From: Rheum nobile
Lineage: Eukaryota; Streptophyta; Magnoliopsida; Caryophyllales; Polygonaceae
DNA: 64,000 bases
Direction of reading: 5' to 3'
Assembly (NCBI GenBank): GCA_027886185.1
Contig: WOAB01000728.1
Coordinates: 1,302,001 to 1,366,000 of the forward strand
Shown here: positions 32,577-44,230 of the stretch, piece after piece
How positions within the stretch are numbered: the first letter of the stretch is position 1
Layout: each line of letters opens with the position of its first letter
Translations under genes and position numbers: made by a program
The notes under the pieces: generated by a model
Seen by the model: only the letters and a program-made list of their open reading frames with translations
The model's database searches: none
What the model was told of the DNA's origin: nothing

Positions 32577-33190
32577 TTAGGTGCTAACTAAGAGGTCAAC
32601 AAAGGTGTTCGAGTTAACTCTACCATTGATGATAGGGCACCCCAGGTATTTTTCGAGAGATATCATGTTTGTGATTGTGAGAATGTCTTGTAAAGCTAGT
32701 TTCTTTTGGTTGGTGACCTTTTTTGTAACTTGAAAGGCCGATTTATGAAAATTTACTTTTTGTCCTGAGATCTTGCAGTAGTCATCAATAATATATTTGA
32801 TTTCTTTGCAGTTTTCATGTTTAGCTTTTGAGAATATCATAATGTCATCTGCAAAGGTCAGAAACGGGATTCGTGTTCCTTGTTAATTGACTTGAAATCC
32901 TAGGGGATTTCGAGTTCGATCTGAGGCTTTTTGGAGTTTTCTAGCAAGGATTTCAGATCCTAAAATAAACAAGAAGGGCGAGAGGGGGTCTCCCTGTCGA
33001 AGTCCTCTTGAAGGTTTGAATATTTCTGTGGGTCCATTGTTAACAAGTACCGAGAAAGATACCGTTGTAATGCATTCTTTTATCCAGTTGATAAATTTTT
33101 TAAGGAATCCATACTTTTCCATAATTTTTATAATAAAATCTCATTCGATTCTATCATAAGCTTTTTCCATGTCTAGTTTTATGCACTTTC
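32577..33190 (-). pseudogene. LINE reverse transcriptase fragment
   Basis: The minus strand reads LDMEKAYD with stops just before the frame from 33122, then SRGLRQGDPLSPFLF (RT motif 4), a TAA at about 32883, FADDIMIFSKAKH (catalytic FADD at about 32835-32860) and SGQKVNFHKS. The order and motifs are those of a non-LTR RT palm. Several stops make it inactive. Confidence 0.85.
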
Positions 33191-33234
33191 TTTTTTATTA
33201 TCCTCACTCACTCCACACTAGTTAAACAATAATA

Positions 33235-33450
33235 CTCCATCAGTTTAACAAGTATATTATAAACTTTTTAATTTTTTTTATAATTTAATAATTGCTCATT
33301 TTATTTTTAATTAATAAGTATATAGAATTTGTATAGAAAGTATCAATACATATAAATTTTCAATAATATACCTTATAATACACCATATATCATTGCTTAA
33401 AATTTTAAAATAAAAAATATTTCTTAACTTATTATGGAACTGAAGGGTAG
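33235..33450. mobile_element. Stowaway-like MITE, 216 bp
   Basis: TA flanks on both sides (33233-33234 and 33451-33452). The left end CTCCATCAGTTTAACAAGTA and the right end on the minus strand CTACCCTTCAGTTCCATAAT resemble the Stowaway TIR. The interior is AT-rich and non-coding. Confidence 0.7.
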
Positions 33451-33659
33451 TATATAAGTTGACCAAGAAAATAAGTAATTATAATAATATACTTTTGGAA
33501 AAAATACATAAATAGACCATTTTCATTAAGGAGTTCCAAAAATATACCCTAGGATAATAATAGAGAATTAGTAACCCATCTATAATACAATTAGACCAAA
33601 ATATCCCTCACTATGTAATTGTTTCACAAAATTAATAAAACCTTCAATTACGTTCTTTT

Positions 33660-33801
33660 ATCTTCTTCTCCACTAAAACCCTAGTGCCTCCACACACCAC
33701 CACCCACGCACTACCACCGCTCCGACGCACTCCGACGCACTCGCTCCTAGTCGTCGACCGCCGACGGTCGCCGACGCACCGTTCCGGCGAAGCACCAGGT
33801 A
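33660..33801 (+). promoter_or_regulatory. Leader exon candidate of the MULE transposase
   Basis: A CT-rich, GC-rich stretch (CCTCCACACACCACCACCC, CTCCGACGCACTCCGACG) ends with a good splice donor, CACCAG|GTACGT at about 33798. Such a spliced leader before an AT-rich arm fits a transposase 5' UTR; no start codon is used before the donor as far as I can tell. Confidence 0.4.
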
Positions 33802-33879
33802 CGTATCTCATTTTGTGAATTGAAAATCATCCTGCTGGTACGTGGCTACACAATATCATCCTGTTGCAAATCACTAGCC

Positions 33880-34510
33880 ACCAATAGATAGTTTAATTGA
33901 AAATATATATGTCACTGATATATCGTGTAGGCTACTGTTGTGAATTATCAATTGATGGCTACATACTAGCATATAAGAAATTTCGTGAACAGTGGCATAT
34001 ATATATTTTGTGTAGCCACTCTTTAAAAGCCATACACAAATTTTCGTGTAGTAGTATATACATACTTATGTACTAGCATATAAGAAATTATATAGAAGCA
34101 TACACTAAATTATTTTAGCCTACACGAAAAATATTTAGATGTCTACATGAAATTATATAACCTACACGAATATTATTTAGAGGTCTACACGAAACTTATG
34201 TAGTAGCTTACATGAAACTTACATAATAGCATACACGAATATTATGTAATAGCATGCACGAACTTATGTAGAAGCATACAAGATAATATGGAGTAGCTTA
34301 CACAAATATTATTTAGTGGCCTACACGAACTTATGTAGTAGCTTACACGAAACTTGTATAAGCTACTACATAAGTTTCGTGTATGCTATTAAATAAGTTT
34401 CGTGTAGTAGCTTACACGAAACCTATATAATACCATACATTAATATTATGTAGAAGCCTACACAAACTTAAATAGTAGATTAAATGAAACTTATTTAATA
34501 GCATACACGA
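33880..34510. repeat. MULE left-arm repeats (TACACGAAACTTATGTAGTAGC)
   Basis: The theme ACACGAAACTTATGTAG, in both orientations and many variants, recurs about twenty times; one perfect-looking palindrome is at about 34322-34390. After the solo LTR the array resumes at 35280-35450. No gene. Confidence 0.8.
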
Positions 34511-34518
34511 AACTTATG

Positions 34519-35274
34519 TGTTATATAAGGGTTGTCTCATTGATCAATCTTCGGTTGTCTTGGATATCAATTGAATCGTGTTTTGAACACTTTCCAAAAT
34601 CAATATTTCGACCCTATACTTGTTGCCTCGGGTAACACGAAATCTGATCCGGGATAAGACAATCACACCTCTAATGATTCAGGCAAATCAAAAGAGAACA
34701 CTTGAAGTTTTCGGTTTTGTTCGATGTAGAGAGATCGTAAATTCTCGCATAGCCAAGACTTGCCCCAAACCCTCCCTTATATAGAGAATAGGAATTTGGG
34801 CAGTTATAAGTCGGTTTAGGAGGTTAGAAAGTAGTTTTAGCGGTTAGGTTAGTTAAAAACCCGCCAAAACTCCCATCCCGACAAGCCGCACGGTTTGTGA
34901 CAAACCGTTCCACAAACCGTGCGGCTTTACAGAAGCCAGAATTGACACTCCGGGGCACCGCACGGTTTGTGACAAACCGTGCCACAAACTGTGCGGCTTT
35001 ACAGAAGCCAAATTTGGCTTCTGTTCTGCCCTGGCACGGTCTGTGACCATGTGCACGGTTTGTCACAAACCGTGCACACCCCTTAGCACCCCCGAAAACA
35101 CCTTCTCGGTGTCCACCTCTTGAACCCCGACACGTTTCGTAACTCCGAGTCTGAATCAACGCACACGAGTGTGCTCTCCGCACTCCCGAACCTCGTTATG
35201 CGCCGAACGGATTCCTCAAGTCTTGAGCGAATCCCGACTACACTAAATGGCCGATGACACTAAAATCACCAACA
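34519..35274 (-). mobile_element. Solo LTR, 756 bp, with TSD TTATG
   Basis: TGTTATATAAGG ... CACCAACA, flanked by TTATG at 34514-34518 and 35275-35279. On the minus strand it reads TGTTGGTGATTTTAGTG with a TATA-like CTATATAAGG at about 34785-34776, so the sense strand is probably minus. It is unrelated to the TGTAACACCCC family. It inserted in the repeat arm of the MULE. It contains three copies of a CACGGTTTGTGACAAACCGTG-type palindrome. Confidence 0.88.
34776..34785 (-). promoter_or_regulatory. TATA-like box of the 756-bp solo LTR
   Basis: CTATATAAGG on the minus strand, within an AT-rich island of an otherwise GC-balanced LTR; inferred U3 promoter. Confidence 0.45.
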
Positions 35275-36107
35275 TTATGTAGTAGCTTACACGAAACCTA
35301 TATAATAGCATACACGAATATTATGTAGTAACCTACACAAACTTATTTAGCAACACGAAACTTGTATAATGCCATATGCGTATATTATGTAGAAGCATAG
35401 ACACCCTATATTCTACACAAAGCATTCTACACGAAGCATATAAGAATATTATGTCATAAGGAGATTTGTTTATCAATCGTACAATAGTTATAATTTCTAC
35501 TCAATAATTGTATTTTGCATAGGTATGGAACACATTGTGATTACCGTATATTTTGATGGGGAATGGAAGCTTGTTGATGGTTCATGGAAGTTTATTGGAG
35601 AAAAAGAATGTAAAGCTATTGTGTTAGAGAAAAATATTACCTTTGACGAATTAAGTACATTGCTCATCGGGAGATTTCGTGTGGATACTGATGAATGTGG
35701 AGTCCGAATTACACATCCCAATGCAACACACCAGTCATTAAGCCCATGTGATATCAATGGTACAAATGATATAGAAGCATTTTTATTCATCAATAAAAGA
35801 TCCGCTACAGCTTGGAGTGTGCCATTGTGTGTGACGCTCGTGAGAAAAAATGCTGACAATGTGGCAAATTCTGACGTAGTGATGGGCACAACTGATGGGA
35901 TCAGCTCACAACGATCAATTATAGCCAAGTTTGATAAAGCAACAGCGTCTGCAAGTGAGTTTAGGATGGGAGAACCTAATGCATGTGAACAAGATAACTT
36001 TGCTTATGACAGGGTTGATCTGGATCCCATTATTTCTGAAGGGCTTATCAAGAAAGGTCAGACTTTTGGTTCTAAAATAGAGTTAAGGAATGCCTTATGC
36101 TTACATG

Positions 36108-37690
36108 TGTAACACCCCCAAATATTTCCTTAAAAGTATTACCGCCAGTGACCTCAGATTTGACATCCGAAGCCACCCAAGGCTTAACCATTCATACAAA
36201 TCATAAAATACACTGATAAAACGAAATATCATAATCTTTATTTAAACCAAAGTCTCGGAATTACATTCGTAAATCCCAAATACAACAGAAATACAGAATA
36301 TGTTTAATACAACAGAAGTCTTTTAAATAAATAACATAAGGGTCTTGATCGAAGCGATCACCCGCCTAGGATCTTCAACCTGGATAAAACTTCATCTGCC
36401 TTCATCGTCGGTTCTAGCCTTCATGGAACGGAAGTTTACCTGATGTGCCGTATGAGACGGATGACACCAGCCAACCATGCAAGGGAAAAATAACCGGTTG
36501 GTTAGTCTAATGAAAGACTATGCAAGGGTAAAACAGAAAGGTTCTAAGGTAGTCGTATTAGGTTAGACCCATCGCTTCTCGAATGAAAGCCGACGACGAT
36601 AGTAAACCTAAATACTTCTACGGAATGATACAAAATAGAAAGATCAAGAGAAGACTCCTAAAGATCGAGTCTTATCGGAAGGTATGACAAGTGTTCGGGA
36701 ATATTATAATTTCACACAAGCGTTTAAAAAGACTTGACCATTTGGGTCCATGACCAACCTCACTGCGTAATGCGAATTCAGATTTGGAAGGAGGACTTAC
36801 TCTAATCGAAGTCCAGACGAGGTTCCAAGTTGTACTTCTCGCCCAAGGTTCATTAATTATGTGCATAGCGGCACTTATCTTATTTTAGTGACAAAGCATT
36901 TGTGTTATAAGCTTTTAGAATATATCATCTAATCGCGAGAGATATCGAAGGGAATAAATCCCGAATGGCGGCACCAGCTGTGTGCACCTACCCTGAGTAA
37001 GGGTACAGTCATGACCAGAGAAAGTACTAGGGAAAAATCCTCCTAGTACAGTTATAAAGAAACGACTAGACCTCACAAGGTACATAGCGTTCCTACGAAT
37101 ACTCGTTCTAACTAAACAGTTAAAATCACACAATAGTCCACATCAATACCATCATGGCAATAATATATATATATATATAATAGCGTTGTTCTAGCAGTAT
37201 ATACAACCTATTATAATATCACTTTTTAATCGTATCATTTATAAAATCTGTTCCCAAACGAAAACAATAGTTCATCCCAATTTAATTAACAATTAAACAA
37301 TTTATAATTAATGAAAACATGGAATGATAAGCAAGAGCGAACCGCCACTTGCCTTGGTCTAATGAACGATTGAACGACGACGGGTTTCTGGGTCCGGAAC
37401 GGGAACGGAAGACGGATTACAGATTCATACGACGACGACCCATAACGAAACCCTAGGTTAGATTCGACAATAAAATGATACGAATCTAAGAAGGAACGAA
37501 CGAAATCGAAAGAACGAAGGTCCCGACCGAGACCGGCATGCCCAAGGCCACGATCGCGATTGCCAGAGCAATCCGCGGTCGCGACAGGGATTCCGCGGTC
37601 ACGGCCGTCGAGGACAAGGCCACCGCGAGTGTCATGACAGCGGCCGCGGACGCGGCCGACCTTGTCACTACCGCGGTCGCGACAGTTGTA
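36108..37690 (-). mobile_element. Broken LTR of the TGTAACACCCC superfamily (long form), right end lost
   Basis: It starts TGTAACACCCCC at 36108 inside the MULE transposase exon and follows the long-form LTR (GTGCCGTATGAGACGGATGACACCAG, AATTAATGAAAACATGG, CCACTTGCCT) up to a CG-rich array (37536-37685). The expected GGGGTGTTACA end is missing. MULE coding sequence resumes after 37702. The junction has a 16-bp duplication of MULE sequence, GTTGTAGCAGTGTGCA, at 37686-37701 and 37742-37757. Confidence 0.75.
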
Positions 37691-37831
37691 GCAGTGTGCA
37701 ATGTTACCAGTTTAAGATTAAAAAAAATCCAGCAAATTATTAGTTGTAGCAGTGTGCATTGACAAAGAATGCAAGTGGAGAGTACGTGGAACAAAATTGA
37801 AGAATTCAAACTTGTTTTACATAACTAAGTA

Positions 37832-40420
37832 TGTAACACCCCCAAATTTAACCCCATTTGAAAGCGCTACTGCCGATGACCCCGGACGTAAACCCCGAAG
37901 TCACCCCAGGCTTTTCCGATGTCATAACTGACTTAAAACACAGTTACAATACTAAAATCGTAACTTTTATTAAACCACATGGTCGCGGAATTTCACGATT
38001 CCTAAAACGACCCAATTTTATCAGAAATACAAAATAGCACAGCGGAAATCTTTTAAATACAAAACGACAAAACAACTTGTCGAAACACCGTTCATCTTCA
38101 TAGTCGTTCTAGCCTTCTCGGATCTTCAACACACCTGATGTGCCGAATCGGACGGATGACACCAGCCAACCATGCAAGGAATATAACGGTTGGTCAGTCT
38201 AATGAAAGACTACGCAAGGGTACAAAGCAGAGTGGTTCAAAGCAGTCGTATTAGGTTAGACTCATCGTCCCTCGAATAATAACCGAGTACGCTAGTCAAC
38301 CATCATACTCCTACTAGAATAACAAAAGGTATGCACAAGAGAAGATTCTGGAGATCGAGTCTCACAGCAATCAATCCCAAAAGAAGACTCCAAAATGAAA
38401 TGAGCCTTCAAGGAAACATGACAAATGTTGGGGAAACATAACCAAACACACACAACCACATCATCACAATATCGCATACGAGCGATCTACAACTAAGACG
38501 AGCTTTTCCTAGCTGCACTAGCGCCTAGCTGCACCACTCGCCAAACATTTTAAAATAAGTGCTACTCATACGGCACTTTATTATTATGGTCAAGGCATTT
38601 TCATTATGTGCATACTCATGGCACGTATCTTATTTAAATGACCACACACGCACATCACGTTATAAGCTTTTAACATCTCTCTACAAGAGATAACACGGGG
38701 AATAATCCCAGGGAATAAATCCCATCCAGTTGTACTTTAACAAAATAACGGGAAATAAATCCCAGGGAATAAATCCCATCCAGTTGCATTTCTGCGTGCA
38801 CGTATCCTCTATTAGGATAGGGTCATGACCTGAACAAAACTAACGGGGAATAAATCCCGGGGAATAATCCCAACAATTACGTTACTATACACGGACTGTA
38901 CTAGCAGTCAAACACACAATCACAACACAGAGAACCATCACGGCTCAACCTGAACAACTAACACCCTAGATTTAATAATCTAAACACACACGATAAATCA
39001 CATCAAAGACCCTTACGGCCTTCACCTGCACAACAAATCTATCATATACTAGCGTCGGTTCTAGCAGAATATACAACCTAGTAATAATATCCGTTTTATT
39101 TCACATAACGTTATCAAATCAATTTCCAACATAATTAACAATCATCCCAAATTATTTAACAACAAAACTATTGATAAATAATCAAATATGGAATGATGAA
39201 CAAGAGAGAACCGCCACTTGCCTGAATCCGCAGAAGCTTAAGCAAAGCTTAGAGACAACGACTCTTGGGTCCAAAACTGGAACAGATCTTGGATATTAAA
39301 TCCCTAAGAAATGGCCCATAACAAGACCCTAAGTTAGATTCAATACACTTATATATGAATCTAAAAGAATACAAAAAGAAATCAAAGGAAACGAGCCAAG
39401 CCCAAAGCCAAACCACAAAACACACAACTCGGACAGCCAATACCGCGATCGCGGTGAGTCACGGCCAGTCGCGGTTCATCAACAGTGGCAAAGCTTCGAC
39501 AGCTTCCATGGCGGGAGAAAAATACCCACCTCGATTCAAGCTTCGTCTTGCATTCGAATTGATCACAAAGCACCTCTAAGCTTCACCTAACACCTTGGCA
39601 ACCTTCTCCAACCCACGAAGCCTCTCGATTCAAGCCCAAAACCGAGCTCACAGCTCGAGCATCAATGGCGAAACAGGGGAAAACAGAGGAGAAAGAGAGA
39701 AGAAGAAGAAGAAGAAGAAGAAGAAGAAGGGAGAAAGAAAGGGTTCGGTCTTCACCTCCTTTTATAGCCCAATTCCGACCACCTCCAAGGGGACAAAGGC
39801 GAAGGGCCACTTGGCCTGCCCAAAAAATATCCCAACCGAGCAAAAAAAAAAAACAGAGCTACAGTAACCTCCACGCGAGGAAGACGACCGCCTCTGCAAA
39901 AGGCATTACCGCGATCGCGGCCGGTCGCGGTGGATCGCGGTTGATCGCGGTTGATCGCGGTGAGTCGCGGTTTTAAGCCGACTTCGTTTATTCTTATCCG
40001 AACTCAACTTGGGTTAATTTCTTAACTCCGGGTTAAATATATTCGTGCATCATCTAGCACAAACATCTCAAGCAATCACCTCGCACAATTATCGTGCACA
40101 AATATCTTATATAAATATCATGCACAAATATCTTATATAAATATCTTGCACAAATACTTTACATAATTATCCTGCATATATTTGTGACACTCCAGGCCAA
40201 GCTAACACAACTACCAAGCCACCACCCATCTTACATGATGTCGGTGCCGGTACTGGTGCCCACCTGAGTCCACAATTATCCTACACGAATATCTTATATA
40301 AATATTTTACAACAATATCTTATATAATTATTTTGCAACAATATCTCATACAATTATTTTGCAACAATAACTCATACGACTAAAGCTTAAAAATACCCTT
40401 AAAAATTACGGGGTGTTACA
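37832..40420 (-). mobile_element. Solo LTR, long form (2589 bp), with TSD AAGTA
   Basis: TGTAACACCCCC ... GGGGTGTTACA, with AAGTA at 37827-37831 and 40421-40425. Both flanks are the MULE transposase exon, and joining them restores one reading frame. Relative to the 1.65-kb forms it carries about 0.95 kb more in 38110-39190, including repeats of GAATAAATCCCAGGGAATAA. Sense strand is minus by comparison with the complete element. Confidence 0.92.
38690..38880. repeat. GGGAATAAATCCC repeats in the long-form LTR
   Basis: GGGAATAAATCCCATCCAGTTG occurs twice and shorter GGGGAATAATCCC forms occur several more times. The equivalent region in the opposite-strand copy (62500-63200) is also repetitive. 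Confidence 0.75.
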
Positions 40421-41925
40421 AAGTATCTGGACAAGCACACTTGATCTTTTCAAAGAAGGCGTGCTCACTAGAGAGAAGCTTCATGTCAACTAATTGCATC
40501 GAAAGTAAAGTCAATGTAAGTTATATGTTTTTTCTTAATCAAGTATGAATTATTTATCTTGGTATACAATCTAATTTATTTTATTTTTTGTGTAACATGT
40601 TTCAAGGGGTTACACAAACTCCTACACCAAAGCAAATTATGGGTGTGATGCAAAATTTGTACAATATTAAGGCTAATTACAAAAAGTGTTAGAGAGCAAA
40701 AGAAGGAGCACTTGAGTTGACAAGAGAAACAGCTGAGGAAAACTACACTAGTTTGCCAGCATATTTTTACATGCTCCACCAAGTGAATCCAGGATCAATT
40801 GTAAACCTTGAAGTTGACATGAACAAAAGGTTCAAGTATGTCTTTTTCACTTTTGGGTCATCAATAAGAGGATACCAATTTATGAAAAAGGTAATTTAAA
40901 TGAACACTGATTTATTGGGTTAAATAAAAAAATTCAACTGTGAAGTTAAAATATTCGTCTTTATTATGTAGGTGAGCACAGTTGAGGAGGCTTCTTAAAA
41001 GCCAAGTATGGAGGGGTGCTTTTATCTGCAGTGGCACAAGATGCTAATATGCAAATATTTCCACTTGCATTTGTTGTTGTTGATAGTGAAAATGATGCAT
41101 CCTGGAATTTCTTCTTCCAGAACCTGAAGGGATTTGTTCAAGATTGTGATGAACAAGTGTTTGTTTCTGATCGTCATGCTTCAATAAAAAAAGCAGTGAT
41201 GAGAAAATTTGGAAGATCACACCATGGGGTATGCATCTATCACTTGAAGCAAAATATTAAGACAAGATGCAGAGTAAAAAGGATCCAAGACATGTTCATG
41301 GATGCAGCTAAGAGCTACAGACAATCAGAATTCAGACAAATTTTCGATCAGATATGTCAGGTAACCAATTAATGTATTTTTATATGTAAACAACAAGAAA
41401 ATACATGTTCTTTTTAAAGCTGGCATAGAAACATGTTCTTTGTTCCCCTGTAGGAAAAACCTGGAATATGAGAATACCTACGTAAAGCTGGCATAGAAGC
41501 ATGGTCAAGATCATTTTTTCCATCCAAAAGGTACAACATGATGACAAGCAACAACGCAAAGAGTATGAATTCAACTCTAGTCGATGCTAGAGAGTATACA
41601 ATGATGTCTTTGTTTGATGAGATTAGAATCCTTTTATGCACGTGGTTCCATGAACGTCGTGAACATTCATCGTCTTACAAAGATATAGCTCCACCCAATG
41701 TGCAAGTGATAATGTAGAAAAAGTATCATGAAGCAAGAAGACTGATTTGTAGGCCACTTCATGCAGATAGGAGGGAGTTTGAAGTATGTGGTGGAGATAT
41801 TGACGCTGTCGTAAGCTTGGGGGACAAAACTTGCACTTGTCGGGAATTCGAGATGGAAGAAATCCCGTGTGTTCACGCCATAGCTGCTGTAATTCATATC
41901 AAGGTTGATATTGGTTCATTGGTTG

Positions 41926-43553
41926 TGTAACAACCCCAAATTTAACCCCATTTGAAAGCGTTACTGCCGATGACCCCGAACGTAAACCCCGAAGTCACCC
42001 CAGGCTTTTCCGACGTCATAACTGACTTAAAACACATTTACAATACTAAAATCGTAACTTTTATTAAACCACATGGTCGCGGAATTACACGATTCCTAAA
42101 ACGACCCAATTTCATCAGAAATACAAAATAGCACAGCGGAAATCTTTTAAATACAAAGCGACAAAACAACTTGTCAAAACACCGTTCATCTTCATAGTCG
42201 CTCTAGCCTTCTCGGATCTGCATGTGCCAAAACGGACGGACGACACCCCCATGACGTTACCGATAAATAAAATACAAGAGTTAGTCTAATGAATAGACTA
42301 AGCAAGGGCTTCACCAATAATTCACCCAAACACATCACAAGCAATTCCACATATCACAAATCACATCACAATCTCAAGTCACATGTTTACATCATATCTC
42401 TTATATTAGCGTTGATTCTAGCAGAATATACAACCTAATATAATATCAGATTTTAATTATTTTAAATTAATTCATAACCACTTGCCTGGAAATACGAGCT
42501 CAAACAAAGCTTAAGAACGGGTTCCTGAATCCAAAACGGGGACAGATCTGGAATAAAAATCCCTCAAGCCAAACCACAAGACACACTCTCGGACAACCAA
42601 TACCGCGATCGCGGTGAGTCGTGGCCAGTCGCGGTTCATCAACAGTGGCAAAGCTTCGACAGCTTCCATGGCGGGAGAAAAATACCCACCTCGATTCAAG
42701 CTTCGTCTTGCATTCGAATTGATCACAAAGCACCTCTAAGCTTCACCTAACACCTTGGCAACCTTCTCCAACCCACGAAGCCTCTCGATTCAAGCCCAAA
42801 ACCGAGCTCACAGCTCGAGCATCAATGGCGAAACAGGGGAAAACAGAGGAGAAAGAGAGAAGAAGAAGAAGAAGAAGGGAGAAAGAAAGGGTTCGGTCTT
42901 CACCTCCTTTTATAGCCCAATTCCGACCACCTCCAGGGGACAAAGGCGAAGGGCCACTTGGCCTGCCCAAAAAAAATATCCCAACCGAGCCAAAAACAGA
43001 GCTACAGTAACCGCCACACGAGGAAGACGACCGCCTCTGAAAAAGGCATTACCGCGATCGCGGCCGGTCGCGGTGGATCGCGGTTGATCGAGGTGAGTCA
43101 CGGTTTTAAGCCGACTTCGTTTATTCTTATCCGAACTCAACTTGGGTTAATTTCTTAACTCCGGGTTAAATATATTCGTGCATCATCTAGCACAAACATC
43201 TCAAGCAATCACCTCGCACAATTACCGTGCACAAATATCTTATATAAATACCGTGCACAAATATCTTATATAAATATCTTGCACAAATACTTTATATAAT
43301 TATCCTGCATATATTTGTGACACTCCAGGCCAAACTAACACAGCTACCAAGCCACCACCCATCTTACATGATGCCGGTGCCGGTACTGGTGCCCGCTTGA
43401 GTCCACAATTATCCTACACGAATATCTTATATAAATATTTTACAACAATATCTTATATAATTATTTTGCAACAATATCTCATACAATTATTTTGCAACAA
43501 TAACTCATACGAGTAAAGTTTAAAAATACCCTTAAAAATTACGGGGTGTTACA
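41926..43553 (-). repeat. 3' LTR (minus-strand sense) of the non-autonomous element
   Basis: TGTAACAACCCC ... GGGGTGTTACA. It differs from its partner by a few substitutions and lacks a GGACAAGG-type duplication present at about 45240 in the other LTR. The small difference indicates a recent insertion. Confidence 0.92.
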
Positions 43554-43567
43554 TTACTACCCCCTTA
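43554..43567 (-). other. Polypurine tract of the non-autonomous LTR element
   Basis: On the minus strand AAGGGGGTAGTAA directly abuts the LTR start TGTAACACCCC; position and composition fit a plus-strand primer. Confidence 0.8.
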
Positions 43568-44214
43568 TTTTAAGTTTCGACCCCGAAACTTGCACTAAGC
43601 CAATGAGGAACCTACCTCAACAACAACCTTACCATCCGAACTTAATATCCTTAATCATAACTGGCCTTATGCCATCTCTAACTTAAATCCTTTAAGAATA
43701 ATTTAACACCTTCCTTTAAACAATCTCTAACTTAAATCCTTTAAGATTCCTTAATTTTTCTCCAAACATAATCACAACATCTCATTCCTACGTTCCTCGA
43801 AACGAATCACAAACGATACTACTCTTATTTCCTCAAAAAGAGTGATACCACAAGTCTTATAACCTCAAAGCATAACAAGGAAACTGGGAACTCAAGTCTC
43901 ACTAGAGATTCACCTTAACAGACTCAAGAGAAGAGGCACGACTATGAACGGTGTAACTTTTTCACTTTTGAAAATTTCGAGCCTTCGCAAATATTTCAAA
44001 CAAGTGAAAATATTCCAACGAATGAAAATATTTCAAACCGGTATGTAACACCCCCAAGCCTAGCTACCCCAGCAACCAAGCCACCCAGCCATCTTACATG
44101 ATGCCGGTGCCGGCACTGGTGCCGCCGGTGAGTTCACAAGAACCGTTCGAAAATATTTTCAAACAAAACGAGTAAATGGTTCATTAAATCCCACACCCGT
44201 TTTAAAAACTTTCG

Positions 44215-44226
44215 GCTCTGATACCA
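44215..44226 (-). other. Primer-binding site, initiator tRNA-Met type
   Basis: On the minus strand TGGTATCAGAGC lies 4 nt inside the LTR end; it is the classic complement of the 3' end of plant initiator methionine tRNA. It fixes the orientation of the element and, by homology, of all related solo LTRs. Confidence 0.92.
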
Positions 44227-44230
44227 TTTC

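Larger units (their letters stand above)
30741..33190 (-). mobile_element. L1-type LINE (copy B), 5'-truncated, minus strand
   Basis: Minus-strand ORF2 sequence in order: RT (33190 to about 32577), zf-RVT (about 32170-31580) and RNase H (about 31300-30800), ending in a poly-A-like tail (TTTTTTTATAAGG on the plus strand at 30741). The same family as copy A: both have KINxDGSTK, ALRNAL and DNLTIV. The element lacks endonuclease and the N-terminal part of RT, typical of 5' truncation during target-primed insertion. I could not find a convincing target duplication. Confidence 0.85.

Noticed and set aside
33480..33500. ATATACTTT near both ends of the MULE as a 9-bp target duplication (33487 and about 49197)
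   Set aside because: On the right it lies inside the alignable TIR, about 60 bp from the apparent end, so the match is probably chance in AT-rich DNA.
33880..34510. Repeat array that could suggest CRISPR or a satellite
   Set aside because: Units vary in length, orientation and spacing and lack unique spacers; this is a plant nuclear MULE arm.
37486..37809. Overlapping open frames on both strands in a GC-rich stretch (Ala/Thr/Val-rich products)
   Set aside because: They arise from the CG-rich repeat array of the broken LTR; the products are low-complexity and have no recognisable domain.
39583..39976. Arg-rich and Leu-rich open frames in the LTRs (also near 42743-43087 and 45048-45471)
   Set aside because: They come from the GAAGAAGAAG run in the LTR leader and recur identically in every LTR copy.
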